A DNA stretch of 14,054 nt from Caldifarciminota bacterium (GTDB lineage: Bacteria; Hydrothermota; Tepidihabitantia; SM23-42): assembly GCA_023128195.1 (NCBI GenBank), contig JAGMEL010000099.1:1-14054 (forward strand), written 5' to 3'. The notes below the pieces were generated by a model. It worked only from the letters and a program-made list of their open reading frames with translations, did no database searches and was not told the origin of the DNA. Shown here piece by piece: positions 13,524-14,054 of this stretch. Numbering within the stretch: position 1 is the first letter of the stretch; each line of letters begins with the position of its first letter. Both the position numbers and the translations under genes were made by a program.

Positions 13524-14054
13524 GTTTAAAATAAAGAAATTTGTTGTCGGATACATTCAGACCAACATGTATTTGATTATTAATGATAAAAAGGGAGTAA
13601 TCATTGATCCTGGATTTGTCGATGCTGAAGCTGACGTTTTAATTAAAGAAATCAAAAGTGAATGCCTGAAGATTCCTGCAGTATTACTTACGCACGGACA
13701 TCACGACCATATTAGTGGATTGGGCATAATAAAGAAGAAATTCAATAGCATTATATACTGTCATAAACTTGAGAGAGAAAAATTGAAGGACGGCAAAAAA
13801 AATGGCTTTATGATGACAGCTAAATTCTTCGGGCTAAATACAAAATTCAATACGGAAAAAATACCTGATCCTGATGAGTATCTTAACGGCGGTGAAGAGA
13901 TTAAACTAATCGGTCTAACATTCAAGATTATCCATACACCTGGTCACACAAGCGGAGGTATCTCAATATTATTGGGCAATGTGCTTTTTAGCGGCGATAC
14001 CATATTCAAATCATCAATCGGCAAAGCTGATCTGTATGATAGTTCTTATGAAGA
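13507..14054 (+). CDS. Metallo-beta-lactamase-fold hydrolase, glyoxalase II-like (runs off the right edge)
   Basis: 182 residues of an MBL-fold hydrolase are visible; the C-terminus is beyond the window. The opening strand KFVVGYIQTNMYLI and IIDPG (32-36) are typical. The metal motif is THGHHDH (H63, H65, D67, H68), followed by H147 in HTPGHTSGG and D164 in LFSGDTIF. It most resembles glyoxalase II/YcbL-like thioester hydrolases, but this fold serves many substrates. The only usual start upstream of the first strand is TTG at 13507, which overlaps DUF362 by 17 bp with a weak GGGG 8 nt before it; the ATG at 13567 would delete the first strand. Third gene of the operon. Confidence 0.9.
   Translation, partial: MNPINKFKIKKFVVGYIQTNMYLIINDKKGVIIDPGFVDAEADVLIKEIKSECLKIPAVLLTHGHHDHISGLGIIKKKFNSIIYCHKLEREKLKDGKKNGFMMTAKFFGLNTKFNTEKIPDPDEYLNGGEEIKLIGLTFKIIHTPGHTSGGISILLGNVLFSGDTIFKSSIGKADLYDSSYE

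Overview
The window comes from an AT-rich bacterial chromosome. Evidence for a bacterium is bacterial IF2, NusA, RimP and RbfA, a bacterial-type prolyl-tRNA synthetase, and sigma70-like promoters (TTGAC, 16-17 bp, TATAAT). The translation genes diverge in places from textbook motifs. Single-domain accessory proteins (ligase adenylation domain, pyruvate-kinase C-domain-like, DUF362) and many short palindromic repeats between genes suggest an uncultured or deep-branching lineage, for example a WOR-3-like candidate phylum. That placement is a weak inference from gene content and style, not from a phylogeny.

Left part (1-9166, minus strand): one long translation/RNA-metabolism operon, read proS > rimP > nusA > infB > ylxP > rbfA > nrnA > truB > ribF > mutL (mutL cut by the window edge). 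This is the classic bacterial nusA-infB neighbourhood. ylxR, ylxQ, rpsO and pnp are absent from the visible stretch, and mutL follows ribF. Most genes overlap by 1-41 bp, consistent with translational coupling. The one real break is about 200 bp between nrnA and truB, which holds diverged direct repeats and several hairpins, including a long stem ending in a T run. The operon starts at a near-perfect extended -10 promoter placed so that proS mRNA should begin at or next to its ATG (leaderless).

Middle (9131-11760): a 113-bp divergent promoter region. A second promoter faces right and should also give a (near-)leaderless message for a minimal ATP-dependent DNA-ligase adenylation domain that stops right after motif V. 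Then comes a 160-bp non-coding stretch with a trinucleotide core recurring about every 10 bp, in inverted halves (GGC on the left, GCC on the right). It is followed by an unrecognised basic 173-residue protein and, overlapping it by 7 bp, an exported protein with TPR-like helices and a TonB C-terminal domain.

Right part (11761-14054, plus strand): a perfect 12-bp-arm palindrome and short tandem CGAAT units, then a strong promoter with a conventional Shine-Dalgarno driving three overlapping genes: a stand-alone pyruvate-kinase C-terminal-like domain protein, a DUF362 protein without a ferredoxin domain, and a metallo-beta-lactamase-fold hydrolase (cut by the window edge). The tight coupling suggests a shared but unknown task. 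No tRNA, rRNA, CRISPR array or transposase was seen.
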